From Leucogyrophana mollusca (lineage: Eukaryota; Basidiomycota; Agaricomycetes; Boletales), in NCBI GenBank assembly GCA_021014945.1, contig MU266675.1, positions 1-23,520 of the forward strand: a stretch of DNA of 23,520 nucleotides, written 5' to 3'. A program made the position numbers and the translations under genes. This document shows, piece after piece, positions 8,877 through 19,712 of the stretch (its first letter is position 1; each line of letters opens with the position of its first letter). The notes beneath the pieces are model-generated. The model saw nothing but the letters and a program-made list of their open reading frames with translations, made no database searches and had not been told where the DNA came from.

Positions 8877-10327
8877 ATGAGCATTGCATACGAGGTTTGC
8901 GCAAATCGCAGCGACATGGCATTGCGATTCTGCGATCTGAGCTTTATTGCTCCTAGACTGTGACTGGCTTCTTTGTTCAAGATAACACCAAGTTTGTTGA
9001 GGTGCGCTCTTAGACAGCGTGCTTTGGCAAGCGCTCACCCTGTCCAAATTATCTTTAGCCTGTGGGTGCACCTTCTTTCGTGTTCCGCCAGCGTGCTCCG
9101 TCAGCTAGGCGTAGCTTTCGGTGGGCAGAGGCTCATGTCTTTGAACTTCGCCTGGTGCCTAGCTTCCAGCCCATTTTGGCTTGATCGATGATTCCTCCAC
9201 CCGGTGGTCAACCTTTTCGAAACGGATTGACCATCTCAACGCCATAGCCGACCCGGGCACTTGTTACAAAGTTCTCTTCCTCGGGAGACATGGCGAAGGA
9301 TTTCGTACGCTTATTGCTAGGCTGTCTGTTGCATCCGTCTCTCAGCTCTATCGCAGATAACGTCGGTCAGGCGAAGCATGGCACGAAAGTGGGTCTCTTG
9401 ATCTCATATCCAAGTAGGAACGAATACACTTAAGCTAAGTCTGGCTGTTTCCTAGGCCTGGGACGAGTGAGTTTCATGGGATTATGTACGAGTAGCACAC
9501 TGATCGTAGTCCCAATCTTCAAGCTACTGGTCAAAGCTAAATGGCGACGGTGAATTGGTATGGGGGCGTGAGTTGATCTACTCTCCTGGCACGACCACAT
9601 TGGTAACATGTTATTCCATAGCCGACCCAGAGCTCACTGCGACGGGCGAAGGGCAAGGGCGCATGGCCCATGCCGCATGGGCAACTGAGTTGCCATTCGG
9701 AATTCCTCTCCCAGAAAATCTATATTGTAGTCCCCTTACCCGCGCCATTCGGACGAACATCCTCACTTTCGAGGGCCTCATCGATGCTGTAGGGCCAAAG
9801 ACGGTAGTGTTGGAGGTTCGTCTCCCTTTGGATGGTAACGTACGAACTTGCAGTGAGGATGCTCAACTGATTTTCAGAATCTCCGCGAGGAAAACGGCGT
9901 GCATACCTGCGATAAACGCAGAACGCTGACATACATCAAGGACGCATTTCCGCAACTCGCGGTAGAGGATGGATTCACGGAGGATGACGAGCTGTGGAAA
10001 CCCCATGTGCGAGAAACACACGCTGAACTTGATACCCGGGCGAAGGCGATGTTGGACAATGTTTTTGGGCACAGTAAAGGCCAATGTGCGTGCCAGACCT
10101 AGCGCCCATGCTCAGCGCTTATGTACTGATGTGTTCTGCAGGCATCTCTATTACTGCGCACGGGGGCATCATAGGCGCTATTTTGCGCGTTGTCGGACAT
10201 CCCAACCATCAATTATCATTGCCAACTGGTGGTAAGTGCTTTTAAACTGTTTTTTATGACATCAATCTAACACATAAAGTCAGGGGTTATACCAGTCGTT
10301 GTCAAGGCAGTGGGCAGCAAGAAGTAG
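8877..10327 (+). CDS. Histidine phosphatase (phosphoglycerate mutase-like) family protein
   Basis: Proposed exons: join(8877..8894, 8957..9001, 9163..9304, 9357..9388, 9456..9466, 9524..9567, 9622..9815, 9878..10085, 10142..10231, 10284..10327), 828 nt, 275 aa. The catalytic motif GRHGEG has the nucleophilic His at 64. SPLTRAIRTN carries the second phosphate-binding Arg, LENLREENG supplies the acid region, and ITAHGG has the second His at 238. The order and spacing match the fungal Pmu1-like branch of the superfamily, a group of cytosolic phosphatases with mostly unknown substrates. True glycolytic mutase activity is unlikely. Exon 5 is only 11 nt and encodes the conserved AWD. The first two exons are less certain. 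They give an N-terminus with TVTGFFVQD, typical of the branch, but intron 2 (161 nt) is much longer than the others and may hide another exon. Confidence 0.85.
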
Positions 10328-10878
10328 CTGGGGAAACTGCATTGTCGCAAGCACATCCAACACCTCCATAAGGACACATAGGTGATCATGCCCAGTGATT
10401 AATGGACTGATACCCCCAACATGCCCCCACCGTTGTTCTGAGAATACTAGGGATCCGTACCCGAATGGCAGGTATTCTGATCATGAGTCCATGATAAGTG
10501 TGGCACGACCTGCAGTGATCAATTGCTACTTGTAAGGGGCCCATGAACCAAGCAAAGTGTCTTGCTTGCAATGAGAATCTACATGATCTCCACAACTCCA
10601 GTATATATCAAAGCAAAAAGAATGAGCTAATCCATTGTGCGCTTACCTAGTGATCCATAAGATTTAGATTGAAGAGACAGGCAGTCAATCAACGCTAAAG
10701 ATAGGGAAATCAGGAAGAGCATCTCGAAGAAAGACAGCTCCCACGATGGACATTGGATTGCATTATAGCGGACAGCACAGTACACACAGCTTCGACTTTG
10801 GGTTACATGTGAAAGTAATTAGCAATCACAGCAAAACGGCGGCGTTTGCACCGCGCAATGAATATGGAAGCAGGGACT
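10328..10878. other. Region between convergent genes, no gene seen
   Basis: The histidine phosphatase gene ends at 10327 and CHZ1 ends at 10879 on the opposite strand. The 551 bases between probably hold both 3' UTRs and terminators. Open frames here are short and unlike known proteins. No repeats or RNA gene were recognised. Confidence 0.55.
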
Positions 10879-11338
10879 TTATTTCATCTCCTCGTCCTCA
10901 TCTTCATCATCCTCGCCTTCGGGCTTCAGCCCAGCTTTGGCAAGCGCTTCGGGAGTGCTGTAGTCGACTTTGACACCCCGTGTGCGCCGGCCGCCAGATA
11001 TGATGGCAGAGGGATCGATTTCAGGATCTTCCTCCTCTTCCTCTTCATCCTGTGAAATCGCGGGTGAGGGGGCGGGTTAAATATCCAGCACATGATCATG
11101 CGTACCTCTTCCATCTCGTAGTCACCTTCTTCCTCCTCGTCTTCTTCTTCCTCTTCTTCTTCCTCCTCCTCTTGTTCCATGGAAGTGTCGGCGACTGGGG
11201 TGCTCTTGCCCTTCCCTTTGCCTTTGTTTGCGGCTGGAGAGCTGGTCGCAGACGCGTTTTTGCCAGGAGAACTACAGGCGATATAAAGCCGACGAGCAGA
11301 AAAAGGTTGCGCAAGACTCACCCTGCTTCAGTTGACAT
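10879..11338 (-). CDS. Histone H2A.Z-specific chaperone Chz1
   Basis: Proposed exons: complement(join(10879..11049, 11106..11271, 11322..11338)), 354 nt, 117 aa. The C-terminal half has the CHZ signature: an acidic run, then EIDPSAIISGGRRTRGVKVD, followed by YSTPEALAKAGL and an acidic tail ending DEDEEMK. The middle is a long Glu/Asp tract, and the N-terminus is a Lys/Ala/Ser-rich linker. Chz1 is a nuclear chaperone that binds the H2A.Z-H2B dimer and delivers it to the SWR1 remodeller. The first coding exon is 17 nt; the GG|gtgagt junction keeps the frame. The small size and low complexity are normal for the family. It is divergent from the DUF6593-type gene. Confidence 0.92.
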
Positions 11339-12178
11339 TTTGGGTGGCGATAATGATAACAGATAGATAGATAAAAGCGAGGGTGCGGCGCAGGAAATGA
11401 GCGTGAATGAAGAAAGACGCGTTGGCGATGTTTGTGTAGATTGACGCGAATGTGGGACTTGAAGCGGAGTTTGAAGTTATTTGTTCGTAGGTCGCGCACG
11501 TGCAGTTGTGGGGAAAATATAAATAATAGCCGATTTAAGCCAGATCGGACCAAATTATGTTACGACTTGGTTACGACTTCCGACGTCGAGGTGACGGCAA
11601 GAATAATAATGAGTTGCACGAGGTAACTGATCGAATGTGAGTTTGAGAGTGACAGATGAGTTTGAGGGCCGAGGGAGGCAGTGTTAATGGTAATGTCAGA
11701 GTCACCTGGTTGATCTTGGAGAAAGTAGCCAAGTCATCGGATGTACATCTCAGCACCGTTTCATTCGGTGAAACGGGTGTTTTCTGAAGCAAGGTTGTGT
11801 GGAATATTCCAAAGGCGCAAGGTGTAAGTACGTGGTGAACGGAAGGGGTGTGCTCGTGTTGAGGGAAGGTAATGCCGCGGAGCTCAATTCGAGGGTGCCA
11901 AGCGAGTGCCGTTATTCGGCATGGACATGCAGCGTGATAAATTAGAGGTAATGTGGACCAAATTTACGGTATGCGGTTGGATAAGCGACCGTGAGCCAAT
12001 GGCAAGAGGCGGCAGGCTACCGTACCTTTTTTCCGTGGAACAAGTCCACCTGGAAAGTACAAGCGAGGGATGCTATTAGTGTGGAGAATCATTGGCGGGT
12101 CCTGTTCTCTTCCCTGCTGAAACGAGTCTCTTTGATCTTTCCAGCGCCCGAGTTAGAGCGCTTCTTCCTCCAATTATT
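11339..12178. other. Divergent promoter region (CHZ1 / DUF6593-type gene)
   Basis: These 840 bases lie between two divergent starts. They contain a tandem 11-bp repeat (11559-11580) followed by the palindrome CGACGTCG, and a short GATA microsatellite near 11360-11375. No coding sequence was recognised. An open frame extends upstream of 12179 but has no ATG. Confidence 0.5.
11559..11580 (+). repeat. Two tandem 11-bp repeats
   Basis: GTTACGACTT occurs twice with an 11-base period, differing only in the last base of the unit. It sits in the divergent promoter about 220 bases upstream of the CHZ1 start, so it could be a paired transcription-factor site. Confidence 0.45.
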
Positions 12179-14479
12179 ATGCACAGAGCGCTCATGTCGC
12201 TTTCCGTCGCCGACACCGATAAACCGACTTTTTCTCCGTATATTCCCCCACCCGTCCAACGCCTTTCTTTACCGCCTTCCGTAGCGCTCAGTAACACGAC
12301 CTTCCCCCTTCCGTCCTCTTCGAGGCTCCCTAGTTCGCAAGAAAACAACAGTACAGTCACGGTTACAAACAAAACTCGCGCGGCGTCTAAACCTGCTAGT
12401 ACATCGGCTTCTGGTTCCGCGGGCCCTTCCACATCCAACTCTACCATCTTCCCTTATCTCCATCGTCTCGAGATTGGTGATGACATGTCGCCCCGTCGAC
12501 AGAAAAGACCTCTTCTCGTCCTCAAGCTCACCTCACTGTCGTTTCTCGATGCTGTTGCCATGGATGCCGGCTCAGAAAAACCTTTGTATGCTGTAGAGAC
12601 TGTCGGCTCCTCCACTACTATCTGGCGCTCAGACCCTTGGGATGGTTTCACGAAAACTGCGGACATACGATGGCCAAAGGAGCTTCCCTTCAAGGGAAAG
12701 GGAAGAGAGAATGCTCACGGCGCTCTTGTACAGATGAACGGTTGTGGGTGGAAAAACGCAGAGAGCTTCCTGAAGGTCGGCAGTTTAGGGAGGTTAGGGT
12801 GATTTCCTTGGCTTGGGCCTCCCTGTTGCACAGGTACTTATACCCCACGTTATAGTTCACGCAAGTTCAGCGTCCCACATCACCCTCATTCTCTGAAATG
12901 GAAGCGATCGGGCAGCCTGTATCAAGTATGCCTTCCACCTGTGGTATCCCCTTCCTTCTAACACCTTCATTGTCAGTGCATGTCAGCACCGTTCAAATGT
13001 CCAATCGCAACCCTGGAGCCTTCTGAAGACGAGACACCACCGCAGCTTAAAATCTACGAGAGCCTCGAAACCAGGCACTCTGTACCGCAGCTTGACCACG
13101 CTGGAATATCGCTCTCGCTCCTCGACCATATATTCGTCACTGCTCTGCTGCTGGTGTCCGAACCAGAAGAGTGGATGACAATCGCTCACCATCCGATCCC
13201 TTCCGAGAACCCATCTACAGACGCCTTACCTATCCCCAGGACCAACTCAATCAAGACCCCCGCATCCGCACGTCAATGGCGAAAGATTATGTATGGCGAG
13301 CCTCTATATCCCTCCCTCAAAACCCCGTGCTTCGATACGGGAGTTCCCCTAGCCCACGGCGACGATGCGGACGTACTAGACATATCTGAACCCGCACAAC
13401 TGCCGACATCTATCCAGCAATGGCGGAAGATTGTATACGGCGAGCCCCTTTATCCTTCCCTACGCCCCCACAGCGCTGGTGGTATCGACCTACCCCCACG
13501 TCCAAATACAGCCTGGGACACGGCGAGCATCTCGTCCGAATCAGCTTATTACCCACCCACCCCTTCTTCGGCTCCCTCGACAGGGTTCTTTGACAGCTCA
13601 TTCTTTGAAGATTCAGAGAGAACGGTCCCTCGTATTAACACCAATGAACGATATAGCTCTCCTCTCACCCTTTCACCCTCGGCCGTGTCGCCTATCCCGT
13701 CCTCCGAATGTGTCCCGCTATCAGCCCACCCTTCCCCGTCGCCACGTACAAACGGCCGCCGAGAGCTACCTGCTCCTCCATCCTCATACAACCCTCCTCC
13801 GTCGACCCAGCCTTGGTTGCACCGCTCGCGCTCATCACCCACCGTATCTCCAGCCGCTGCAGAGCACATACATCGGGTGACGGAGGATGGCATACTAATC
13901 CCCCCTGCCGTCTTCGACGATAACATCGAGCCAGAATCAGCTGGCACCAATGCCTCACGCAATCGCGCTCTTTCGTCGGGGTCAATCATGCGACGACGAC
14001 AGCTTCCCACGGTTCCATCCGCACCCGCATCGCCCGTAAACACAGTGCAACAGCGGCAACACTCTGGTGGGGGCGACAGACGTCTTTCTGGGCAGTACCA
14101 ACGTACGCTGCCTCCCACGCCTGTGTCAATATCGCGATCAGAGTCCGCCGGCGGTCATCGGCATGCGCATTCGCATTCACACGGTGTACCGGCGCCTCCC
14201 ATGACCAACACTACGCCTGCGAGACCGGCCACCGCACACAGCCCTAGTGGTGTGCCCACTACCCGTCGTCCAAGACACGAGAAGGATCCAGAAGAACTGC
14301 TCGGCTGGATGCGCTCCGTTACGCGAGCACATCACAGGCGGACTCTAAACGAAACCAGCACTGAGGGGCCTGTAGCTCCTGAGGAGGGTGTGTACGAGCC
14401 TCCACCTCCTGCATACAACGCAATCGACTTCTCCACTCCTCCTCAAGCAAGATCACCACCTTCTGGTCGTCAAAGTTGA
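12179..14479 (+). CDS. DUF6593-type protein with long disordered C-terminal tail
   Basis: Proposed exons: join(12179..12798, 12856..12925, 12977..14479), 2193 nt, 730 aa. Residues ~110-290 resemble the DUF6593 fold common in Agaricomycetes: LYAVETVGSSTTIWR, then ADIRWPKE, and a closing strand/helix with DHIFVTALLLVSE. The domain is split over all three exons, so the two large open frames belong to one gene. The rest (~300-730) is Pro/Ser-rich and probably disordered. It contains a 15-residue near-duplicate starting QWRKI (330-344 and 378-392), a His-rich HAHSHSH patch, and a PPAY motif at 707-710 that could bind WW domains such as those of Rsp5-type ubiquitin ligases. The molecular function of the family is unknown. 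The ATG at 12194 is an alternative start. Confidence 0.8.
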
Positions 14480-15644
14480 ATGTCTTTTTACGAACTTTTG
14501 CTCTAATGTACGTCTCCGTATAATTACCCTGTTTTCTTGAGGAATTGTATTGGCATCTTTACCGCCCATCTTACCCTTGATCCATTACCTGTCCGGGACT
14601 GGGTCCCACCTTCATCTTTCAATGTATTGCCTCATCCTTCAAGGATATGTTCATACCTAATGTCTTCTGTTTTCTCATCTACAAACAACTTGTCATCTTC
14701 GCTTGTTTCTGTTCAGTCCTTCCTGCTTCTTCCAACAAAACCTGGATTCCATCTCACCGCAGTCCATCATTCATCTTCACCTCAAGCACTGCTTCGCTGT
14801 TTCTGTCAATAATGCACATCACATTTAATTTTCTCGTTCATATGTACGCCCTTTTTGTCCCTTCCAATAGGATCTTCCCGAGCCATTCACCGTGTCATAT
14901 CTACACTACATCTTCACCATCTATTCCGGGAACTGCTCTCAGTTGCTATAAATTGTCCCGATCCCCACATAGATAGCGTATTTCTTGCCCTGAACATGAT
15001 AGGCTGTTTATACATAGCCCAGGAAGCCCGCGATGACTATTCGGTGTGTGTAAAATGAGTACGAAGGTGCCAAGTGATGACCTGCCGTACATTGCATGAT
15101 GCAGGGTATCGGTACTCCTCCGACTGCAGTCTACAAGTAACACCAGCTTCCAGGCCTGTTCTTGTTCCAGATGCTGAGCGGCTCTCCGCTACGTCGCGGA
15201 TAAATCGTACGGCTCTTGATCCGGTCTCACACGCCCAGACGGGGATCGTCTCCAAACGGTCTCACCGAAACCAATGGCGAAAGGGCAGCGGAACAGTCGG
15301 TCTGGTAGCGGCCGATGCGTGTAATATAACGACCTCTTTTGTTGACTCTTTCTCAACGTTTCCAGTGAACGAAAACTGCTAGTTGCCCCACAGTGCCGGT
15401 TTCATGTGCCTATAAACACACCAGAGCCCCCTTATACTCCACACCTCCCCGGGCATAAGTCCGACGCCCTAGACTCTTAGTGACAGTGGCCCTCTAACTA
15501 TCCTCCGGTTGCATCTGGTCGTCTGAGCCTGTGCCCCTACAAGGTCTGTTCAGCCTTCATCTCCAGGAACTTCAGTGCCTCGTTCTGACATTCGGAAACA
15601 CAGAAAAATCACACTCGCAGAAACTTTGATCGCACCTCGTCGCT
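14480..15644. other. Long intergenic region, no gene seen
   Basis: These 1165 bases lie between the DUF6593-type gene and the gluconokinase gene, both on the plus strand. The first ~400 bases are C/T-rich, as in a fungal 3' UTR. The remainder should hold the gluconokinase promoter. Open frames on both strands are short and show no family resemblance. Confidence 0.5.
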
Positions 15645-16677
15645 ATGTCGTCTCCCTCCGAGCCAGCTGCTTCTCTTCCAAATCCCGAGGACAGTCAACA
15701 CTCCGAATCCGACTCGTCTTACCTGAGTTCTTCCGAGGACGATCACTCTCTGACAAGTGACCACTCAGACCTCACCGCCTTTGACCACCACGAATCGGCC
15801 GAACAGGATATTAGCCATGCAGTATTTCTCGTCGTCATGGTTCGTGTTGCTTTTTCCGCCGACTGATCCCCCTCGCACATTTTCGAGTTTTCTTTTTCAC
15901 ATGTTTCCCTCCCTCGTCCGAATTGTCATCTGTCCTGTCATTGCATTTGTCGTCGATCCTTTGCTGATCATAAACATCTGACAGGGCGTCTCTGGAACCG
16001 GAAAGTCGACTCTCGGTACCGCCCTCTCCAAAGCACTCCACCTGCCGTTCATCGATGGAGACGACTTGCATCCCAAGTCAAACGTCGAGAAGATGTCAAG
16101 AGGCGAGCCGCTAACAGATGCGGACCGAGAGCCATGGCTCGAAATTATCCGCACGACGGCACACAAGAGGGTAGAGGCGCAGATGAGCAACGATCCGTGC
16201 GAGATACCTTCCAGCGAACCGGAGTCGAAGCCCAAGACTGAGAAAGCCCTCGACGAGTATGAGGAGATGGCCGCAAAGTCGGGGGAAATTCCGGACGACG
16301 AAGATCTCAAGTCGTACGGCAAGCCAAAGCACCTGGGTATCATCATCGCGTGCTCTGCGCTGAAGAAGAGCTACCGTGAGGTTCTCCGCGGTGCTGAGAA
16401 ACCCGGAGCTCTGCCACCAGACTTGGCCACTCCGCATTCCCAGGAGCTTCCGACATACTTCGTGTATATGAAGGGGGGAAAGGGTGTACTCATGGATCGT
16501 ATGCAGAAGCGGAAGGGCCATTTCATGAAGGCCAAGATGTTGGAAAGTCAACTGGCGACGCTCGAAAGCCCTGAAGAGGAGGAAGGCGTGGTGACGGTTC
16601 CGATCGAGTGGAGTACGGAAGAGCAGGTGAAGGAAATCCAAGAGGCGCTGGAGGAAAGGTTCTACGAAGTAATGTAA
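15645..16677 (+). CDS. Gluconokinase (EC 2.7.1.12)
   Basis: Proposed exons: join(15645..15839, 15985..16677), 888 nt, 295 aa. The Walker A motif GVSGTGKS (66-73) directly follows the beta strand VFLVVM. FIDGDDLHPKSNVEKM then contacts gluconate, and GIIIACSALKKSYREVLR is the second family signature. It phosphorylates D-gluconate to 6-phosphogluconate for the pentose phosphate pathway in the cytosol. Two features make it longer than bacterial enzymes. One is a ~58-residue Ser/Asp/Glu-rich N-terminal extension. The other is an acidic insert of about 40 residues after the AHKRVEAQ helix. The intron (145 nt, gttcgt...ctgacag) is longer than its neighbours but phase 0 and in frame. The extension could regulate the enzyme or be partly mis-annotated 5' sequence. 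Confidence 0.9.
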
Positions 16678-16915
16678 AGGCTCAAGTTGGCTCAAGGAAA
16701 CTTGTCCGCGGGTATCTTTATTCCTATGTACATAGATTGCTATCAAATTACAGACATTATCGTGCATTCCCTGCCTTTCGTGCTCCAGTGTGCTTGCGGA
16801 GGCCATTGGGCCCCCGGCAACTCCCGACAGGGCAGCTCGACGCGTACCCTCAGTTGTGAAAGGACGCGTCAGTAATCACTAAGTCTGCTAACTCTCCCAT
16901 AATCCTCAATCGACC

Positions 16916-18109
16916 ATGGTGCGTCCGTTGCAATTGCTACAGAGCGTCAGTGTTACTGATACAACCGATCGGGTAGGCTAGAAGATATGACAGTATGGGC
17001 TATGGCTTGTCTTGCATAAGAAACACAAGTACTGAATATCTACCTTGCAGGTCGCACAACTATATTCTCGCCCGAAGGTATGGCATCCTAATCTCATATT
17101 TCAATGGAACTCGTCTGATATACCAATCAATCAGGCCGTCTGTACCAAAGTAAGCCTTCTCCGACTAGCCAGGTTTTGGCATCATCGTACTAACAGTATT
17201 GCTCAGTCGAATATGCCATGGAGGCCATCTCGCATGCTGGTACTGTCCTCGGCGTTCTCGCCAAAGATGGTGTCGTCCTTGCCGCTGAGAAGCGAGTGAC
17301 GGGCAAGCTGCTTGATCTATCAGGTGCGAAGGAAGGCGGATATGGGGGCAGCGGCGAGAAGATGTTCTTGCTAAATTCGTGCGTCTCCTCACCTTTGATA
17401 TTGCTCACCACTTTTGAGACATGTAAATGTTGGTAGGAATGTGATTGGTGGCGTGGCCGGTATCACGTCGGACGCTAACTCACTCGTCAACTATGCTCGG
17501 ACGGTAGCACAGCAGCACTTGCTGCAGTACAACGAAGATATTCCTGTTGAGCTACTCGCTCAACGACTATGTGACATGAAGCAGGGGTACACGCAATACG
17601 GCGGTGAGCCTATCCTTCTCAAGTATTCATTGATCGACCCTCATGTCCACCAAGGTCTCCGTCCATTCGGTGTTTCCCTCCTTTACGCTGGCTACGACCC
17701 CCACTACCAATTCCAGCTCTACCACTCCGATCCGTCAGGAAACTACTCGGGGTGGAAAGCAACGTGCATCGGTGCCAACAACGGGACGGCGCAGAGTCTC
17801 TTGAAGCAAGAGTATAAGGACGATATCTCGGTCAAGGATGCGATCGGGCTCGTTCTGCGGGTGATGAGCAAGACGATGGACAGCACGACCTTGGGGAGTG
17901 AGAAGCGTGAGTATATCTCCCAACATCGTGTTGAACTGATCTTTGGGCTAACGGTGGCGATGTTGGCAGTCGAGTTTGCTGTTCTTACATACGACGAGGC
18001 TGCGAAGGCACCCAAGGCGAAGATATACAAACCTTCGGAGATTGACGCCTTGTTGAAGTCGGAAGGGCTAGCAAAGAAGGACGAGGATACCGAGATGAAG
18101 TCGACATAA
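16916..18109 (+). CDS. 20S proteasome subunit alpha3 (alpha type-4, PSMA4/Pre9)
   Basis: Proposed exons: join(16916..16918, 16977..16992, 17051..17077, 17135..17149, 17207..17378, 17437..17603, 17655..17906, 17970..18109), 792 nt, 263 aa. The N-terminus [20 protein letters not shown] is the alpha-subunit signature, followed by IEYAMEAI. The core [39 protein letters not shown] and [16 protein letters not shown] matches PSMA4. It forms part of the outer alpha ring that gates the proteasome and has no catalytic Thr. The first exon contributes only the ATG, and exons 2-4 are 16, 27 and 15 nt. Introns 17604-17654 and 17907-17969 are open in frame, so a naive reading inserts 17 and 21 extra residues. 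Removing them restores the conserved YGG-LRPFG and SEK-LEFAVLT junctions. The acidic C-terminal tail ends EMKST. Confidence 0.95.
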
Positions 18110-18293
18110 TTCATCAACTGTACACGGACTATGGCTGTATAAAATTACCTGACTTTGCGTCAGAGCACTTCCTCGGTAATCTCCACTAAACTCCGAATGT
18201 GAGGGAAGAAAGACGGTATATTCCAGCCCAAACCTTTAGAACTACAAGCAACGACGGCGTGAAACCCTAAGATACTACGCAAACAGTTTATAA

Positions 18294-19014
18294 TTAATGA
18301 CACGCCATGCCCTTGCCTCCCCCGCTTGTACCATCAAAGTCAACGTACCCGCCGAAGACATAATGGCCGATGGCTGCTCCAGCGACAACAGCAAGGATGA
18401 GATAAGCCTGGCAATGAGGTTAGTAAGAGTGGAGCGGCAGAGCGACTCATTAGCACACGAACATTGTAGGTCATGAACACCAGCATGAGGAAGAACGACA
18501 AAAACACTGTGGCACCATATAGTACCGCACGCATAACACGGTATAAAGGGGGGACTCGGGTTCTATATAAACAAAAGTGTATCAGTACGTGACACACTGT
18601 GGAGAAGCGTGGCATACCCAGTTCGACTGGGTCTTAACGCTCTGCGTCCAGTCAATAGCCCGGCTTCCTCGACGTCACTCGTATGGTCAGGTGTGCTACG
18701 TCCACTTCGAGCAGGGCTCCGACTCTTGCCCTTGTTCAAGGTTGCAGCGATACGTCCGTCAAAGGCAACCCGGAAAGCACGCAGGTACTCGTAGAGTACT
18801 CCAAGTCCGACGATGACGAAGAAAGAAAGGACAAAGGCGCTATTGGAGTGGATGTGCCATTGCTTGAAGACAATGCAAGTGTCGATGATCTGGGTGTTCC
18901 TTGGGCTAGAGTAAGGGAGCAACGAATATAAGCGCCAACGAGTCGGACATACCAGAGCATATTCATTGAGCACATTGGACCCATATCATGTCCTCCATGT
19001 CCGCCGTGGTCCAT
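18294..19014 (-). CDS. CTR-family high-affinity copper transporter
   Basis: Proposed exons: complement(join(18294..18407, 18463..18562, 18618..18899, 18953..19014)), 558 nt, 185 aa. The extracellular N-terminus is His/Met-rich (MDHGGHGGHDMGPMCSMNML), suited to gather Cu(I). Three membrane segments follow: TM1 around SAFVLSFFVIVGLGVLYEYL; TM2 with the pore MxxxM at 141-145; TM3 with the packing motif GxxxG at 158-162. These are the diagnostic CTR features. It should form a trimer in the plasma or vacuolar membrane and import Cu(I). The TM1-TM2 cytosolic loop (~residues 70-115) is Ser/Arg-rich and may be phosphorylated. It is convergent with the proteasome gene (184 bp between the stops) and divergent from the first PsiD-like gene. 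Confidence 0.93.
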
Positions 19015-19712
19015 TGTTGTGTAAATTCTGAGGCCCGAGATACAGTGCTGGCAGTTGCACACAGAGAATCTAATTATAGTGGCTGTGTTTCCCGCCCTAC
19101 ATGGCTTGTCCAGGTTCGATTGAACCAACATTTCATACTTAGCATCAATGCTTTAGCTGAGCATTCTTGCTTCCCTTGTCGCTTTCCTCCATTGCAATTC
19201 CTTTACCGCTGCTATCTGTTGGCTCATGGCCGGACAATCACGCACAATAGATCGGTATCGTGGTCCAGAAGCCCTTTGCGAACTCTTCCAATGATGGTGC
19301 AGGCTCAGCTGTGCGTCGCCCGAACGTTCTCTTCGGCACTCTGCGCATCGGTACCCTAGCCCTGCCATGCAACCTCGAGGACTCGGAAACACAATCAGCT
19401 ATTACGCTATAGCTTTCGAATTGGTGTGCTTAGCTACCAGCTTTTCCTCTTTACTCCTGTTGTTGCATGCATCAAAGGGGATGGCATATAGCCAGAAGTA
19501 AGTTTACAGGCGACCGAGCATGGTCCCGATTACATCGTCTTCTACCACTTTACGTGTCAAGTGTGCTGCGATCGGTGTCCACTATTCGCGCCTTTGCGTA
19601 TATAAGGACCCGAGAATCTTCACAATTGCTTCAACGCCCACGAATTTTGTCCCTTGTGAGTTACATTTCGCCCGTGAACGCCAGTGCTGATTATGAACCC
19701 TGCCGACAGCAT
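19015..19712. other. Divergent promoter region (CTR transporter / PsiD-like gene 1)
   Basis: These 698 bases lie between two divergent starts. On the plus strand a TATATAAG box at 19599-19606 serves the decarboxylase gene. I found no convincing copper-response element for the transporter. An open frame runs into the decarboxylase start from 19467, but its extra N-terminal residues are not shared with the second copy, so I treat it as non-coding. Confidence 0.55.
19599..19606 (+). promoter_or_regulatory. TATA box of PsiD-like gene 1
   Basis: TATATAAG lies 107 bases upstream of the ATG at 19713. The second copy has a TATAGAA at a similar distance (21920-21926, 107 bases before its ATG), consistent with a duplicated core promoter. 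Confidence 0.5.

Noticed and set aside
12092..12178. N-terminal extension of the DUF6593-type protein
   Set aside because: The open frame starts at TTG, not ATG. The first ATG is at 12179.
13549..14118. 189-residue open frame on the minus strand
   Set aside because: It lies antisense within the long exon of the DUF6593-type gene, has no family resemblance and follows from the codon bias of the sense strand.
12092..14479. Two separate genes (one ending at 12802, one starting at 12980)
   Set aside because: Two GT-AG introns (12799-12855 and 12926-12976) join them in frame, and together they complete one DUF6593-like domain.
16111..16806. 231-residue open frame on the minus strand
   Set aside because: It is antisense to the gluconokinase exon, with no recognisable domain.
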